64,000 nucleotides of DNA from Planctomycetes bacterium B3_Pla. Its GTDB lineage: Bacteria; Planctomycetota; Phycisphaerae; Sedimentisphaerales; Anaerobacaceae. Position numbers and translations under genes: made by a program. Location of the stretch: the NCBI GenBank assembly GCA_005223045.1, contig NJBM01000007.1, positions 207,100 through 271,099 of the forward strand, read 5' to 3'. The stretch's first letter is position 1; each line of letters starts with the position of its first letter. Below are positions 52,201 to 60,243 of the stretch, in pieces. The notes below the pieces were generated by a model that did not search any database, was not told the origin of the DNA, and worked only from the letters and a program-made list of their open reading frames with translations.

Positions 52201-53742
52201 ATAAAAGATAGCATAGAAGAGCACACCTTAAACAAGGTGGTAGTGGCCTCGTGTACGCCGAGAACGCATGAGCCCCTGTTCAGGGAAACGATGAAAGAGG
52301 CGGGGCTGAACCCATACTTGTTCGAGATGGCAAACATTCGCGACCAGTGTACATGGGTCCACGCCCGGCTCGGCGAGGTCACAAAAGACAAGGCGATAGA
52401 CCTGGTGAAGATGGCGGTGGGAAGGGCAAGAACCATAGAATCGCTCACCACGCAATCGTATGTGCCCAAGCGAAACCTGCTTGTCGTAGGCGGAGGAGTT
52501 GCCGGGATGACGGCCGCGCTTTCTGTCGCCAACCAGGGCTTCGACGTGTACCTGGTTGAAAAAACCGACCGGCTTGGCGGCAGCGCGCGACAAGTAAAAG
52601 AGACTGTTGAGGGATATAAGCCGCAAGAGCTTTTGGATGATCTGGAACGTCAGATAGAAAGTAATGACAGAATTACCGTCTGTAAGAACTCACAGGTTGC
52701 CGAATGTAAAGGTTTCATTGGCGATTTCAAGAGCAAGCTGGTTTGTGACGGCAAAGAACTCGAAATCGAACACGGCGCAGCGATCATCGCTACGGGTGCG
52801 AGTGAGTCAAGGCCCACAGAGTATCTTTACAGCCGGAATGACAAAGTATTGACACAACTGGAGCTTGAAGAGCGGCTCGACAAGGACCCCGAGTTTGCCA
52901 GGCGGCTGAGCGAGGTCGTAATGATTCAATGCGTCGGATCGAGGGAGCCTGAGCGGATGATTTGCAGCCGAATATGCTGCACTGAGGCGATTAAGAACGC
53001 GATGACGATAAAGCGCGTCAATCCAAAAGCGACTGTTGCCATCTTGTATCGTGATGTTCGCACCTACGGTTTCAAGGAGAAATACTATAACAAGGCACGC
53101 GAAATGGGCGTTCTGTTCTTCCGGTATGATCTGGACAACAAGCCTGTTGTCACCCAGGATGCGTCGGGCCGATTAGAGGTGCGAGCCAAAGACTTGAATT
53201 CAACGCTTGATCTGAGTTTTTCACCAGAAATACTGACGTTAAGTGCGGCCATGATACCTCCGGAGGACTGCGAATCCGTTTCGACGGCGTTTAAGGTTCC
53301 GCTGAATCTCGAATGCTTCTTCCTCGAGGCCCACATGAAACTAAGACCTGTGGATTTCGCCTCGGAGGGTTTGTTCCTGTGCGGTGCATGTCATAGCCCC
53401 AAGTTCATAGACGAGACTGTCACCCAGGCAAAGGCCACGGCGGCTAAAGCGGTCTCTATCCTCTCCAGAAAGCAGATGGAGATAAGCGGCGTGGTCTCGG
53501 TGGTCGATCCCGATAAATGCGCTGCGTGCCTGACCTGTGTTAGAACGTGTCCGTACGATGTTCCGACGATAAACGCCGAAGGTGCGGCGGAAATCGAGGC
53601 GGCTATGTGTCACGGCTGCGGCATCTGCGCGTCCGAATGCCCGGCAAAAGCGATTCAACTGATGCACTACAAAGACAATCAGATTATTTCCAAGACGACG
53701 GCCCTCTTTCAGGAGGCAGGCAAGGTCTTAGAGAATGAGTGA
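49225..53742 (+). CDS. hdrA: HdrA-type electron-bifurcating flavoprotein with NfnB-like insert
   Basis: 1505 residues. Start GTG with strong GGAGG; the first 29 codons are heptad-repeat sequence. Order: HdrA FAD motif VVGAGIAGIQ (31-40) with PTNDCSMCTISPRLV; ferredoxin CTGCGVCAEEC (129); an NfnB/GltD-like NAD(P)H module with GSGPAGLS (279) and VIGGGNVAMDCAR (410); cluster CLYCAVCSWCGLC (646); a second HdrA half with FVCHCGSNIGG (950) and VVGGGVAGM (1089); two C-terminal ferredoxin clusters (CAACLTCVRTCP at 1432). Reading: it takes electrons from NAD(P)H and splits them via FAD towards ferredoxin and HdrB/MetF. The ATG at 49312 is an alternative start. Overlaps the mvhD-like gene by 8 bases. 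Confidence 0.9.
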   Translation: MNKDKTNDERTKDAHLSSIVHRPSSVGSVMVVGAGIAGIQASLDLADSGYKVYLVESGTAIGGHMAQLDKTFPTNDCSMCTISPRLVAAGTHRNIEMITNAELAELAGEAGNFKARVAVKPHFVDLEKCTGCGVCAEECPVSLPDEYNQLLGDRKAIFKEYPQAVPNKFAMTRIGVAPCHDSCPIYGNPSGYVALAAAGKYAEAYVSATETNPFPSICGRICEHPCEQVCNRANLDSPVSIAYVKRFLADWYDEHGEKLTPEQKQESIVENGRKVAVIGSGPAGLSAALELRKMGYGVTVFEKHGVLGGMMRIGIPEYRLPTEIIERDIQNILDYGIDVKLNTNIQGQSDIEAMFDVNYDAVFLSVGSHKSVRMGMEGEDSENSSSGIAFLRDVRLGKRKSVKKNVIVIGGGNVAMDCARTALRLGGEKVSIVCLEGRDRMPAYPWEIEWAEEEGVAIRAAKATKKIIVKDGTFTGLELLDVKKMAFVEGRLELETVPGTKEVLAGDELIVAIGQKPDLGLLGECGKIKLTKRGTVEVDEKTGMTSWKGVFVGGDVIRGAASVVQATADGQLAAGAIDAYIRGEKFEPEKYDQPVVEISTEELKERKEKVIERHEMPTIPIDRRRSFEEVDLGFTEEMAKAEAQRCLYCAVCSWCGLCEKVCEADAIRFDDTPKERSLDIGAVILSPGFDLYDAEKKAEYGYRRFANVVSSMDYERILSASGPFEGHIQRLSDGAKPKKIAFIQCVGSRDNDNPYCSSVCCMYATKQAIITKEHLPDAACKVFVMDVRAFSKGFDEYYERAKDKYGVEYVYTRPSNIKQNFKTGNLSLESTDDGKNWEEEEFDMVILSSGLCASEYSQKLADVCSIELNEYDFAKSAEFAPTASSREGVFLAGAFESPKDIPESVVQASGAAARAMELLADVRGTQVKDKEYPLEKDFAEQEARIGVFVCHCGSNIGGVIDCQNIANYASALPNVVFSTNLMYSCSPDGLKAIKDSIEEHTLNKVVVASCTPRTHEPLFRETMKEAGLNPYLFEMANIRDQCTWVHARLGEVTKDKAIDLVKMAVGRARTIESLTTQSYVPKRNLLVVGGGVAGMTAALSVANQGFDVYLVEKTDRLGGSARQVKETVEGYKPQELLDDLERQIESNDRITVCKNSQVAECKGFIGDFKSKLVCDGKELEIEHGAAIIATGASESRPTEYLYSRNDKVLTQLELEERLDKDPEFARRLSEVVMIQCVGSREPERMICSRICCTEAIKNAMTIKRVNPKATVAILYRDVRTYGFKEKYYNKAREMGVLFFRYDLDNKPVVTQDASGRLEVRAKDLNSTLDLSFSPEILTLSAAMIPPEDCESVSTAFKVPLNLECFFLEAHMKLRPVDFASEGLFLCGACHSPKFIDETVTQAKATAAKAVSILSRKQMEISGVVSVVDPDKCAACLTCVRTCPYDVPTINAEGAAEIEAAMCHGCGICASECPAKAIQLMHYKDNQIISKTTALFQEAGKVLENE
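49247..49303 (+). repeat. Heptanucleotide repeats inside the hdrA 5' end
   Basis: GACGAAAGGACGAAGGACGC, then CTCGTCCATCGTCCATCGTC and CATCGTCCG. Units of 7 bases, including three CGTCCAT. Because 7 is not a multiple of 3, gain or loss of a unit would shift the reading frame between the GTG start and the first FAD motif. Confidence 0.8.
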
Positions 53743-54166
53743 ATTTGAGCCTAAAATTGTAGCTTACTGTTGCAACTTCTGTGCCTTTGCGGCGGCAGAT
53801 CTGGCGGGCGCGATGCGATTGCAGTATCCGCCGAACGTAAGAATCATCAAGCTGCCCTGCACGGGCAAGGTCGATGCAATCCATCTTATGAAAGCCTTCG
53901 AGGACGGCGCCGACGGTGTATTTGTTGCCGGGTGTCTCGAAGGACAATGCCACTATCTCGAAGGCAATTTGCGCGCGAAAAAGAGAGTTGCTTATGTCAA
54001 AAGACTTCTTGCCGAGGTGCAGATAGAACCGGAGAGGATAGACATGTTCAACCTTTCTTCGGCCATGGGGGGAAGGTTCGCAGAAATCGTTGAGGAAATG
54101 ACGCAGAGAATCAAGGACCTGGGGCCTGTTAACGCAAATGAGACGCGGCAGGCGGTAAAGTCATGA
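53735..54166 (+). CDS. mvhD: MvhD-type iron-sulfur electron-transfer subunit
   Basis: 143 residues. PKIVAYCCNFCAFAAADLAG carries the cysteines of the F420-non-reducing hydrogenase delta subunit family, followed by IKLPCTGKVDAIHLM and VAGCLEGQCHYLEGN. MvhD carries a [2Fe-2S] cluster that links an electron donor to HdrA. Here no hydrogenase large subunit is nearby, so the donor may be the NAD(P)H module fused into HdrA. Overlaps the hdrA stop and the hdrC start (ATGA). Membership in the complex is strongly supported by order and overlaps. Confidence 0.92.
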   Translation: MSEFEPKIVAYCCNFCAFAAADLAGAMRLQYPPNVRIIKLPCTGKVDAIHLMKAFEDGADGVFVAGCLEGQCHYLEGNLRAKKRVAYVKRLLAEVQIEPERIDMFNLSSAMGGRFAEIVEEMTQRIKDLGPVNANETRQAVKS

Positions 54167-54723
54167 AAGTCATAAACAAGAAAGAGATAAAAGTAGATAG
54201 TTCGTTCGCCGAAGAAGTGGCAGAGCGCAGCGGCGAGAACGTGTTTCTCTGCTATCAGTGCCGCAAGTGCGCATCGGGATGTCCAAGTCGAATATTTATG
54301 GACAGCACACCGACCGAGCTGATGAGGTACGTCCAGTTGGGGATGGTTGACGAGGCGATGAAGGGAAATACCGCGTGGTTTTGCGTGTCGTGCCAGACGT
54401 GCAGCACAAGATGCCCGCAGGATATCGACATCGCTCACGTGGTTGACACAATCAGGATTATCGTCCAGGAAAAGAAGATTAAGGCCGACACCAGGAACAT
54501 GAGATTATTCAACTGGATCTGGATGAAAACCATTAAGTACATGGGAAGAATGTACGAAGCGGGCCTGGTTGGGTCGTTGAATCTTTTCACCGGCAAGCCT
54601 TTCAAAGACATGGCGCTGGGAGCCAGGATGATAAAGAAAGGCAAGATTAAGTTGATTCCTCCCATTAGAAATCCTCTCGAAACGATGAAGATGTTTTCGA
54701 GGGCAAAAAGGCTTAAGAAATGA
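54163..54723 (+). CDS. hdrC: HdrC-type heterodisulfide reductase subunit
   Basis: 186 residues with two [4Fe-4S] ferredoxin-like motifs, CYQCRKCASGCPSR and CVSCQTCSTRCPQDIDI, then a helical C-terminal tail including PFKDMALGARMIKKGKI. This is the HdrC pattern. It passes electrons between HdrA and HdrB. Its start overlaps the mvhD stop (ATGA) and its stop overlaps hdrB by four bases, so stoichiometric coupling is likely. Confidence 0.93.
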   Translation: MKVINKKEIKVDSSFAEEVAERSGENVFLCYQCRKCASGCPSRIFMDSTPTELMRYVQLGMVDEAMKGNTAWFCVSCQTCSTRCPQDIDIAHVVDTIRIIVQEKKIKADTRNMRLFNWIWMKTIKYMGRMYEAGLVGSLNLFTGKPFKDMALGARMIKKGKIKLIPPIRNPLETMKMFSRAKRLKK

Positions 54724-55592
54724 AAATTGCGTATTATCCGGGCTGTTCGTTACATTCGACAGGCATCGAATACGATCTCTCGACAAAGAAAGTCTGTGAG
54801 GTTTTGGGAATCGAGCTGGCGGAGATCGAGAACTGGATCTGCTGCGGTGCTTCGCCGGCCCACCAGTGCGATGAATTGATGTCCGTGGCTCTGCCGGCCA
54901 AGAACATGGCGTTGGCAGCTCAGACTGACGACGTGAAAGAGTTGTGCGCTCCGTGCGCTTCGTGCTATTCGAGATTGAAGTTTGCACAGGAACGCCTCAA
55001 GGATGCGGATTTGAGAAAGAACGTCGAGCACGTAATAGCCGGCGAGTATCCGGATGATATGGAAATCCTGCATGTGCTCGACGTGGTAATGGAGAAAGTG
55101 GGACTCGACACCGTCGCAGAAAAAGTAGTCCGCAGCCTTGGCGGTGTCAAAGTGGCCTGTTACTACGGATGCCTGATGACAAGGCCGCCGAAAGTGACCG
55201 GCAGGAGGCAATACGAGAACCCGACGGATATGGAATCAGTGATGGCGGCCCTCGGCGCCGAACCGCTTGACTGGAACATGAAGACTTTCTGCTGTGGCGC
55301 CAGCTTTGCATTGACGCAGACCGACGTGGTGCTTGAGCTGACGGAGAAGATTCTGGCAGACGCCGAATCCGTCGGGGCCAATGCTGTCGCTGTCGGCTGT
55401 CCTCTGTGCCACGCCAATCTTGACGGCAGACAGCCGCAGATAAATGAGAAATTCGACACCAATTACAACACTCCGATATTTTATTTTACCGAACTTATGG
55501 GCCTGGCGTTTGGAATCAGCGCCAAAGATCTTGGCCTCTTCAAGCACCTTACCAATGTGGACGGCTTCCTTAAAGAAAGGGCTCTGATATGA
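54720..55592 (+). CDS. hdrB: HdrB-type heterodisulfide reductase subunit
   Basis: 290 residues with the repeated CCG-domain pattern that binds noncubane clusters: WICCGASPAHQC, CAPCASCYSRL, CYYGCLMTRPP, FCCGASFAL and VGCPLCHANLD. In methanogens HdrB reduces the heterodisulfide. In acetogen-like MetFV complexes it is thought to pass electrons to MetV/MetF. The following gene overlaps by four bases and is MetV, supporting the second role. Both CCG domains are complete. Confidence 0.93.
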   Translation: MKIAYYPGCSLHSTGIEYDLSTKKVCEVLGIELAEIENWICCGASPAHQCDELMSVALPAKNMALAAQTDDVKELCAPCASCYSRLKFAQERLKDADLRKNVEHVIAGEYPDDMEILHVLDVVMEKVGLDTVAEKVVRSLGGVKVACYYGCLMTRPPKVTGRRQYENPTDMESVMAALGAEPLDWNMKTFCCGASFALTQTDVVLELTEKILADAESVGANAVAVGCPLCHANLDGRQPQINEKFDTNYNTPIFYFTELMGLAFGISAKDLGLFKHLTNVDGFLKERALI

Positions 55593-56257
55593 TTGTAGCC
55601 GATAGAAAACCGCTCGAGGAAATTATCGAGTCGATAAAAGATTTCAAGAAGATTATGCTGATGGGCTGCGGCGGATGCGTCACTATATGCTTTTCCGGCG
55701 GTGCAAAGGCTGTCGAGCTTCTGGCATCTCAGATAAGAATGGCAAGAAAGAAACAAGGCAAGCCCATCGAGATAATCGAGTGCATTCCGGAACGACAGTG
55801 CGAATTCGAATTCATCGACGTACTGAAGAAGGATATCGAGTCGGTCGAAGCCGTGCTGTCGATAGCCTGCGGGGTGGGAGTCCAGACGATGTCCGAGAGA
55901 CATGAGGACACAATAACGATCCCGGGACAGAATACGAAGTTCATGGGTTATCCGGTCGAGCACGGGCTCTGGCAGGAAAGATGTGCCGGCTGCGGAGATT
56001 GTGTACTGGAATGGACCGGGGGACTGTGCCCTATCGCTCGCTGCGCCAAGGAGCTGCTCAACGGCCCCTGCGGAGGATCGTCCGACGGCGTGTGCGAAGT
56101 GGACAAAGACACAGACTGCGTGTGGCAGTTGATATATGACCGGCTGAAAAAGCTAAACAAACTCGAAAATCTCAAAGTTGTACGCCAGACAAAAGACTGG
56201 CGAACGAGCACTAACGCGGGGCAACGAAAGGTCAAGTTTGAAGAGGCAATGTTATGA
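55589..56257 (+). CDS. metV: MetV, accessory subunit of methylene-THF reductase
   Basis: 222 residues. N-terminal LMGCGGCVTICFSGGAKAVE, then an alpha-beta part, and a C-terminal Cys-rich block CAGCGDCVLEWTGGLCPIAR followed by CAKELLNGPCGGSSDGVC. This matches the methylene-tetrahydrofolate reductase C-terminal/MetV zinc and iron-sulfur protein of acetogens. It forms the bridge between Hdr-type subunits and MetF. The four-base overlaps with hdrB upstream and metF downstream support a single complex. Confidence 0.92.
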   Translation: MIVADRKPLEEIIESIKDFKKIMLMGCGGCVTICFSGGAKAVELLASQIRMARKKQGKPIEIIECIPERQCEFEFIDVLKKDIESVEAVLSIACGVGVQTMSERHEDTITIPGQNTKFMGYPVEHGLWQERCAGCGDCVLEWTGGLCPIARCAKELLNGPCGGSSDGVCEVDKDTDCVWQLIYDRLKKLNKLENLKVVRQTKDWRTSTNAGQRKVKFEEAML

Positions 56258-57174
56258 GATCAACAGGCACACTGGAGAAGGTTCTAACGGCAGGTAAATT
56301 TGCAGTGACCGCAGAACTCGGACCCCCGCAAAACTCCAATCCTGAGGCCATCAAAAAGAAAGCCAAGCATTGTCTCGGAAACGTTGACGCCGCCAATATC
56401 ACGGATAATCAGACGGCAATAGTGAGGATGTCGAGCATAGCCGCCGGCTCGATCGCATTGTCGTGCGGCGTCGAGCCGGTCGTGCAGATGGTGTGTCGGG
56501 ACAGAAACCGGCTTGCCATGCAGAGCGACATTCTGGGCGCCGCCGCCCTCGGCCTGCCGAACCTGCTCTGTCTTTCGGGTGACCATCAGACGTTCGGAAA
56601 CCACCCCGAGGCGAAAAACGTCTATGATATTGATTCGATGCAACTGATCGCTATGGTAAAGAAGATGAGGGACGGCAAGCAGTTTCTCTGCGGCGATGAA
56701 ATAAAGGAGCACGAGCCAAAGCTATTCATAGGCGCGGTTGCAAATCCGTTTGCCGATCCATTTGAATTTAGAGTGATGCGTCTGGCAAAGAAGATCGAAG
56801 CCGGCGCCGATTTCATCCAGACACAGTGCATTTTCGACATAAACAAATTCGCCGGTTGGATGAAAATGGTCGTCAAGGAAGGTCTTCACAAGGAAGTATA
56901 TATACTTGCAGGTCTGACTCCCGTCCGTTCTCACAGGGCCCTGACGTATATGAAGAACAACGTTGCCGGCATGAGCATACCGGATGAGCTTATCACGAGA
57001 ATGGAATCCGCAGACGATCCCAAGGAAGAGGGAGTCAAAATCTGCCTGGAAATGATAAAGAGGATTAAGGACATCGAGGGAGTCTCAGGCATTCATCTTA
57101 TGCCGATAGGATGGGAGAGCATCACGCCCGTGATCATGGAACGCGCCGGCCTGCTGCCTCGCCCGAAGGTCTGA
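56254..57174 (+). CDS. metF: Methylenetetrahydrofolate reductase MetF
   Basis: 306 residues. TIM-barrel pattern of MetF: FAVTAELGPPQNSNPEAIKK with the catalytic Glu strand, DAANITDNQTAIVRMSS, LGLPNLLCLSGDHQ, FIQTQCIFDINKFAGWM and VYILAGLTPVRSHRAL. It reduces 5,10-methylene-THF to 5-methyl-THF. Its partners MetV and HdrABC-MvhD suggest use of electrons passed through flavin-based bifurcation rather than free NADH, as found in Moorella-type complexes. ATGA overlap with metV. Confidence 0.94.
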   Translation: MRSTGTLEKVLTAGKFAVTAELGPPQNSNPEAIKKKAKHCLGNVDAANITDNQTAIVRMSSIAAGSIALSCGVEPVVQMVCRDRNRLAMQSDILGAAALGLPNLLCLSGDHQTFGNHPEAKNVYDIDSMQLIAMVKKMRDGKQFLCGDEIKEHEPKLFIGAVANPFADPFEFRVMRLAKKIEAGADFIQTQCIFDINKFAGWMKMVVKEGLHKEVYILAGLTPVRSHRALTYMKNNVAGMSIPDELITRMESADDPKEEGVKICLEMIKRIKDIEGVSGIHLMPIGWESITPVIMERAGLLPRPKV

Positions 57175-57176
57175 CA

Positions 57177-58139
57177 ATGAGCAAGCCGCTGATTTCCATA
57201 GGTGAATCGGTCCACGCCTCGATCCCCGATACAGGCAAGGCAATGAAACAATTGGCCGGGCTCGGAACGGTCGCCTACTCCAAACCATCCGAATCCCTGG
57301 ATTATATCAGGGGTCTTATTGAATCGCAGGTGACTGACGGCGCCGACTACATCGCAGTCAATCTGGATGCTTTCGGCGAGGACGACCTGCAGGTTGCCAT
57401 CGACATGATGGTCGAATATGTCCGGTTGGTCCGCAAATGGGGCAACGGCGTGCCGATTTGTATCGACAGCAGCAATGACGATGTTCTAAAGGCCGGGCTG
57501 AAGGAATGGTACAACGCCGACGGGCAGATCAACCAGCCGCTTGTAAACTCAGTCAAAACCTACACAATGCGAAATATGCTGCCGGTCAAGAAGGATTACG
57601 AATATTCCTTCGTCGGTCTTTTGGTCAGTGAAGACAAACCCGGCGGCTCAGGTGGCTCGCATTCGGTCGATGAGTTGTATTCTCTAGCAAAGCAGATTTT
57701 CGACGAGGCCGTGGGCACGTATGGATTCAAGCCTGAGGAGATATTCTTCGACTCGACTGTGTTTCCATTGGCGATAGATATGCCGATGGAACCTGGCGCG
57801 CCCGGCTACACATACCGTGCTTTTGAGACAATAAGAAAAATCAAGGCCGACCCGGAAATGAAGGGCGTGCATTTCTCACTTGGGGTAAGCAACTGCTTCC
57901 GTGACCTGCCGGCGCGAAAAATCGGTGTTTGCAGAGCATATATCGCCAAGGCGATGGAGTACGGACTTGATGCCGCTATCGTCAATACCTCCCATAAGTA
58001 CGGCATGATCGAGGCCGATCCGGAACTACTCAGGATGGTCGATGCCTTTGCGAAGATGGATGGTTCAGCCGAGCGAATGAACGAAGCCATGATGCTGATG
58101 GGTAAATTCTGCCAGGAAAGCCGAAGCGGGCAGCGATGA
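57177..58139 (+). CDS. Methyl-THF:corrinoid protein methyltransferase (pterin-binding)
   Basis: 320 residues from ATG 57177, two bases after the metF stop. The pattern is that of the pterin-binding TIM barrel family (AcsE/MeTr, MtgA-like): LISIGESVHASIP, DGADYIAVNLDAFGEDDL, VPICIDSSNDDVLKAGL, PLVNSVKTY and HFSLGVSNCFRDLPARK. These transfer a methyl group between THF and the cobalt of a corrinoid protein. Together with MttB upstream it could couple a methylated substrate to the THF pool, or feed methyl-THF into the acetyl-CoA pathway. No corrinoid protein gene or CO dehydrogenase is in this window. Confidence 0.9.
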   Translation: MSKPLISIGESVHASIPDTGKAMKQLAGLGTVAYSKPSESLDYIRGLIESQVTDGADYIAVNLDAFGEDDLQVAIDMMVEYVRLVRKWGNGVPICIDSSNDDVLKAGLKEWYNADGQINQPLVNSVKTYTMRNMLPVKKDYEYSFVGLLVSEDKPGGSGGSHSVDELYSLAKQIFDEAVGTYGFKPEEIFFDSTVFPLAIDMPMEPGAPGYTYRAFETIRKIKADPEMKGVHFSLGVSNCFRDLPARKIGVCRAYIAKAMEYGLDAAIVNTSHKYGMIEADPELLRMVDAFAKMDGSAERMNEAMMLMGKFCQESRSGQR

Positions 58140-59290
58140 AATTCGATTTCGACAGACTCCTCGACAGGCGAAACACGGGCAGCCTCAAATGGGACAAATA
58201 CAAGAGCCGGGACGTCATCCCTATATGGGTCGCCGACATGGATTTCCAGTCTCCTCCGGCTATATTGGAAGCGCTGCACAAGCGCGTTGAACACGGCATA
58301 TTCGGCTATGCCGTGCCGCCGGATGAGTTGGTGGAAATCGTCGTTTGCAGGCTGGAGGCAAAGTACCGCTGGAAGATACAGCCTTCCTGGATCGTATGGT
58401 TGCCCGGTTTGGTGCCTGCTTTGAACGTTGCATGCCGGGCGTTCGGAAATGACGGGGATGAAGTATTGACGTTCACGCCGGTGTATCCACCTTTTTTGTC
58501 CGCTCCGGGTTTGTCCGGAAAGAAACTCAAAGCCATCCCTCTTCGCCGGGAAGGAGACTTTTTTACTTTTGATGTTGAGAGATTTGAAAGCGAAATATCA
58601 CCGCGTTCAAAACTGCTGCTCTTATGCAGCCCGCACAACCCGGTCGGCAGGAGATACAACCGGCAGGAAATCGAGAATGTCACTGAAATTTGCCTCAGAC
58701 ACAATATCGTTATATGCTCCGATGAAATACATTGTGACCTGATACTCGACGGCGAAGAACACGTACCGACGGCGACATTGAGTGACGAGGTTGCCGCCAA
58801 CACCATAACTTTAATGAGCCCCAGTAAGACATTCAACCTTCCCGGTCTCAACTGTGCTTTCGCCGTCATTCCAAATGAAAACCTGCGAAGGAGCTTCGTC
58901 AGAAACCGTAAAGAAGTTGTCCCCGGCACAAATGTATTGGGATACACCGCCTGCCTGACCGCCTACCGGGATTGCGAAGACTGGAGAATCGAACTTATTG
59001 ATTATTTGCGCGGCAACAGGGACATTGTCTTAAAATTCGTCAACGAAGAAATCCCGCGGTTATCTATGGACGACGTTCAAGCCACGTACCTGGCATGGAT
59101 TGACGCCGGGGGCCTGGAAGTGCCGGACCCGGCACTTTTCTTTGAACGGGCAGGCGTAGGGCTGTCTGACGGCAGGCATTTCCAGGCAGAAGGCTACGTC
59201 CGGCTGAGTTTTGGCTGTCCGCAAAAAAATCTGTTAGATGCTCTTGATCGGATGAAACGTGCTGTGACAGGCCTCGAAAGTTCGGCGTAA
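58136..59290 (+). CDS. PatB/MalY-type cystathionine beta-lyase (aminotransferase fold)
   Basis: 384 residues. The family pattern is WVADMDFQSPPAILEAL, the substrate loop CSPHNPVGRRYNR, the cofactor block ICSDEIHCDLILDG and the lysine site MSPSKTFNLPGLNCAF with Lys231. These enzymes release homocysteine or sulfide from cystathionine or cysteine conjugates. The ATG overlaps the upstream stop (ATGA), so it is translated with the methyltransferase gene. A link to methionine formation from methyl-THF and homocysteine is suggestive, but an unrelated C-S lyase role is possible. Confidence 0.87.
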   Translation: MKFDFDRLLDRRNTGSLKWDKYKSRDVIPIWVADMDFQSPPAILEALHKRVEHGIFGYAVPPDELVEIVVCRLEAKYRWKIQPSWIVWLPGLVPALNVACRAFGNDGDEVLTFTPVYPPFLSAPGLSGKKLKAIPLRREGDFFTFDVERFESEISPRSKLLLLCSPHNPVGRRYNRQEIENVTEICLRHNIVICSDEIHCDLILDGEEHVPTATLSDEVAANTITLMSPSKTFNLPGLNCAFAVIPNENLRRSFVRNRKEVVPGTNVLGYTACLTAYRDCEDWRIELIDYLRGNRDIVLKFVNEEIPRLSMDDVQATYLAWIDAGGLEVPDPALFFERAGVGLSDGRHFQAEGYVRLSFGCPQKNLLDALDRMKRAVTGLESSA

Positions 59291-59331
59291 GTACGTGCCG
59301 CCGCCAGGCAACAAGAATGTGTCTCGGAGCA

Positions 59332-59838
59332 TCATCCGCCACCGGCAGTATTTGTCTGCCGTTCGGCGATTTGCGTCCAGTTGATGTCGGACATGGTCGA
59401 CATCACTTTCTCATATTCAATTCTTAATTCATCAAATAGCAGCCTGGCGGATTCAACATCATTTTCCCTTCCGGCACATTCCATTTGATCGGCGATGTCC
59501 GAAAGCCGTCTTGCCCCGACATTTCTGCCCGCTCCCTTTATCCCATGAGCATACAAATTGATCGCTGCGGCATCACCATGCTCCACTGCCTCGCTAAGCT
59601 CTTCAAATCGCTCTTTGTTGTCGTTCAAGAATACGGGCACGATCTCCTTAACCAGCTCCACATCTCCCAGAAGGCTGAGAAGCTGACCCCAGTTGATTAC
59701 CTCTTCGCCGGCGACAACCGCCTGGGGTGATCGCGCGCCTTGTGGGTTTCGATCCGAGCATGGTTTGGCAAGCTCATCCACCTGAGATGCGACCGATCCG
59801 ATCTTCTCAGCCAAATCTTCTTTTTTCGACTTTTCCAT
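59332..59838 (-). CDS. Histidine phosphotransfer (Hpt) domain protein
   Basis: 168 residues from MEKSKKEDLAEKIG, without a good ribosome site; an in-frame extension reaches 60063. The Hpt domain occupies about residues 70-160, with phosphoacceptor His in NLYAHGIKGAGRNVGARR and a long helical tail IADQMECAGREN. Hpt proteins relay phosphate from a kinase receiver to a response regulator. Its N-terminal linker resembles the part that precedes Hpt in planctomycete hybrid histidine kinases, so this may be a fragment split from a larger kinase. No kinase or regulator is adjacent. Converges with the PatB-like gene. Confidence 0.6.
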   Translation of the reverse strand: MEKSKKEDLAEKIGSVASQVDELAKPCSDRNPQGARSPQAVVAGEEVINWGQLLSLLGDVELVKEIVPVFLNDNKERFEELSEAVEHGDAAAINLYAHGIKGAGRNVGARRLSDIADQMECAGRENDVESARLLFDELRIEYEKVMSTMSDINWTQIAERQTNTAGGG

Positions 59839-60243
59839 GGGCTTTAGTAACTCACTCGCATATTCGCTTTTGTTTTCCTTTTGAACATAAGAGTTATCGA
59901 CATACGAGCAGGGTGACTTGAGGCAGACGGTTTTTCCTTCGGCAGTGCCGCCGATATTACGAGGCTTCTTGTTCGTTTCCGGACGTAGAATCTCTCGTCT
60001 TTTTCTCAGGCGAACAGTCGTAATGAGATTTAGGCTTGGTTCAATCCCGGGTTGCAGCCTCAAGCGCAGCGCTCAGGGCAGGCTGCGTGGAGAAATCGAT
60101 TCTAAATAGATCTCTCCATTCCGCCTTCGGCTCCAGTCGAGATGACGATTGGGTGGCAGCCTCATCCTGATTGTCGTTTATCGGGATGGGGATGGCTGAC
60201 TCCGGCTAAACACGTACTTTGGATTTGAGGCTGTCATACGTCG
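59839..60243. other. Stretch with possible Hpt N-terminal extension and a dispersed repeat
   Basis: The first 225 bases may still encode the N-terminus of the Hpt protein. At 60111-60148 the sequence TCTCTCCATTCCGCCTTCGG then CTCCAGTCGAGATGACGA is a dispersed element of the type found in many bacterial intergenic regions, related to the CCTGAGC..CGAAGG elements at 62952-63014. No other feature recognised. Confidence 0.45.
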
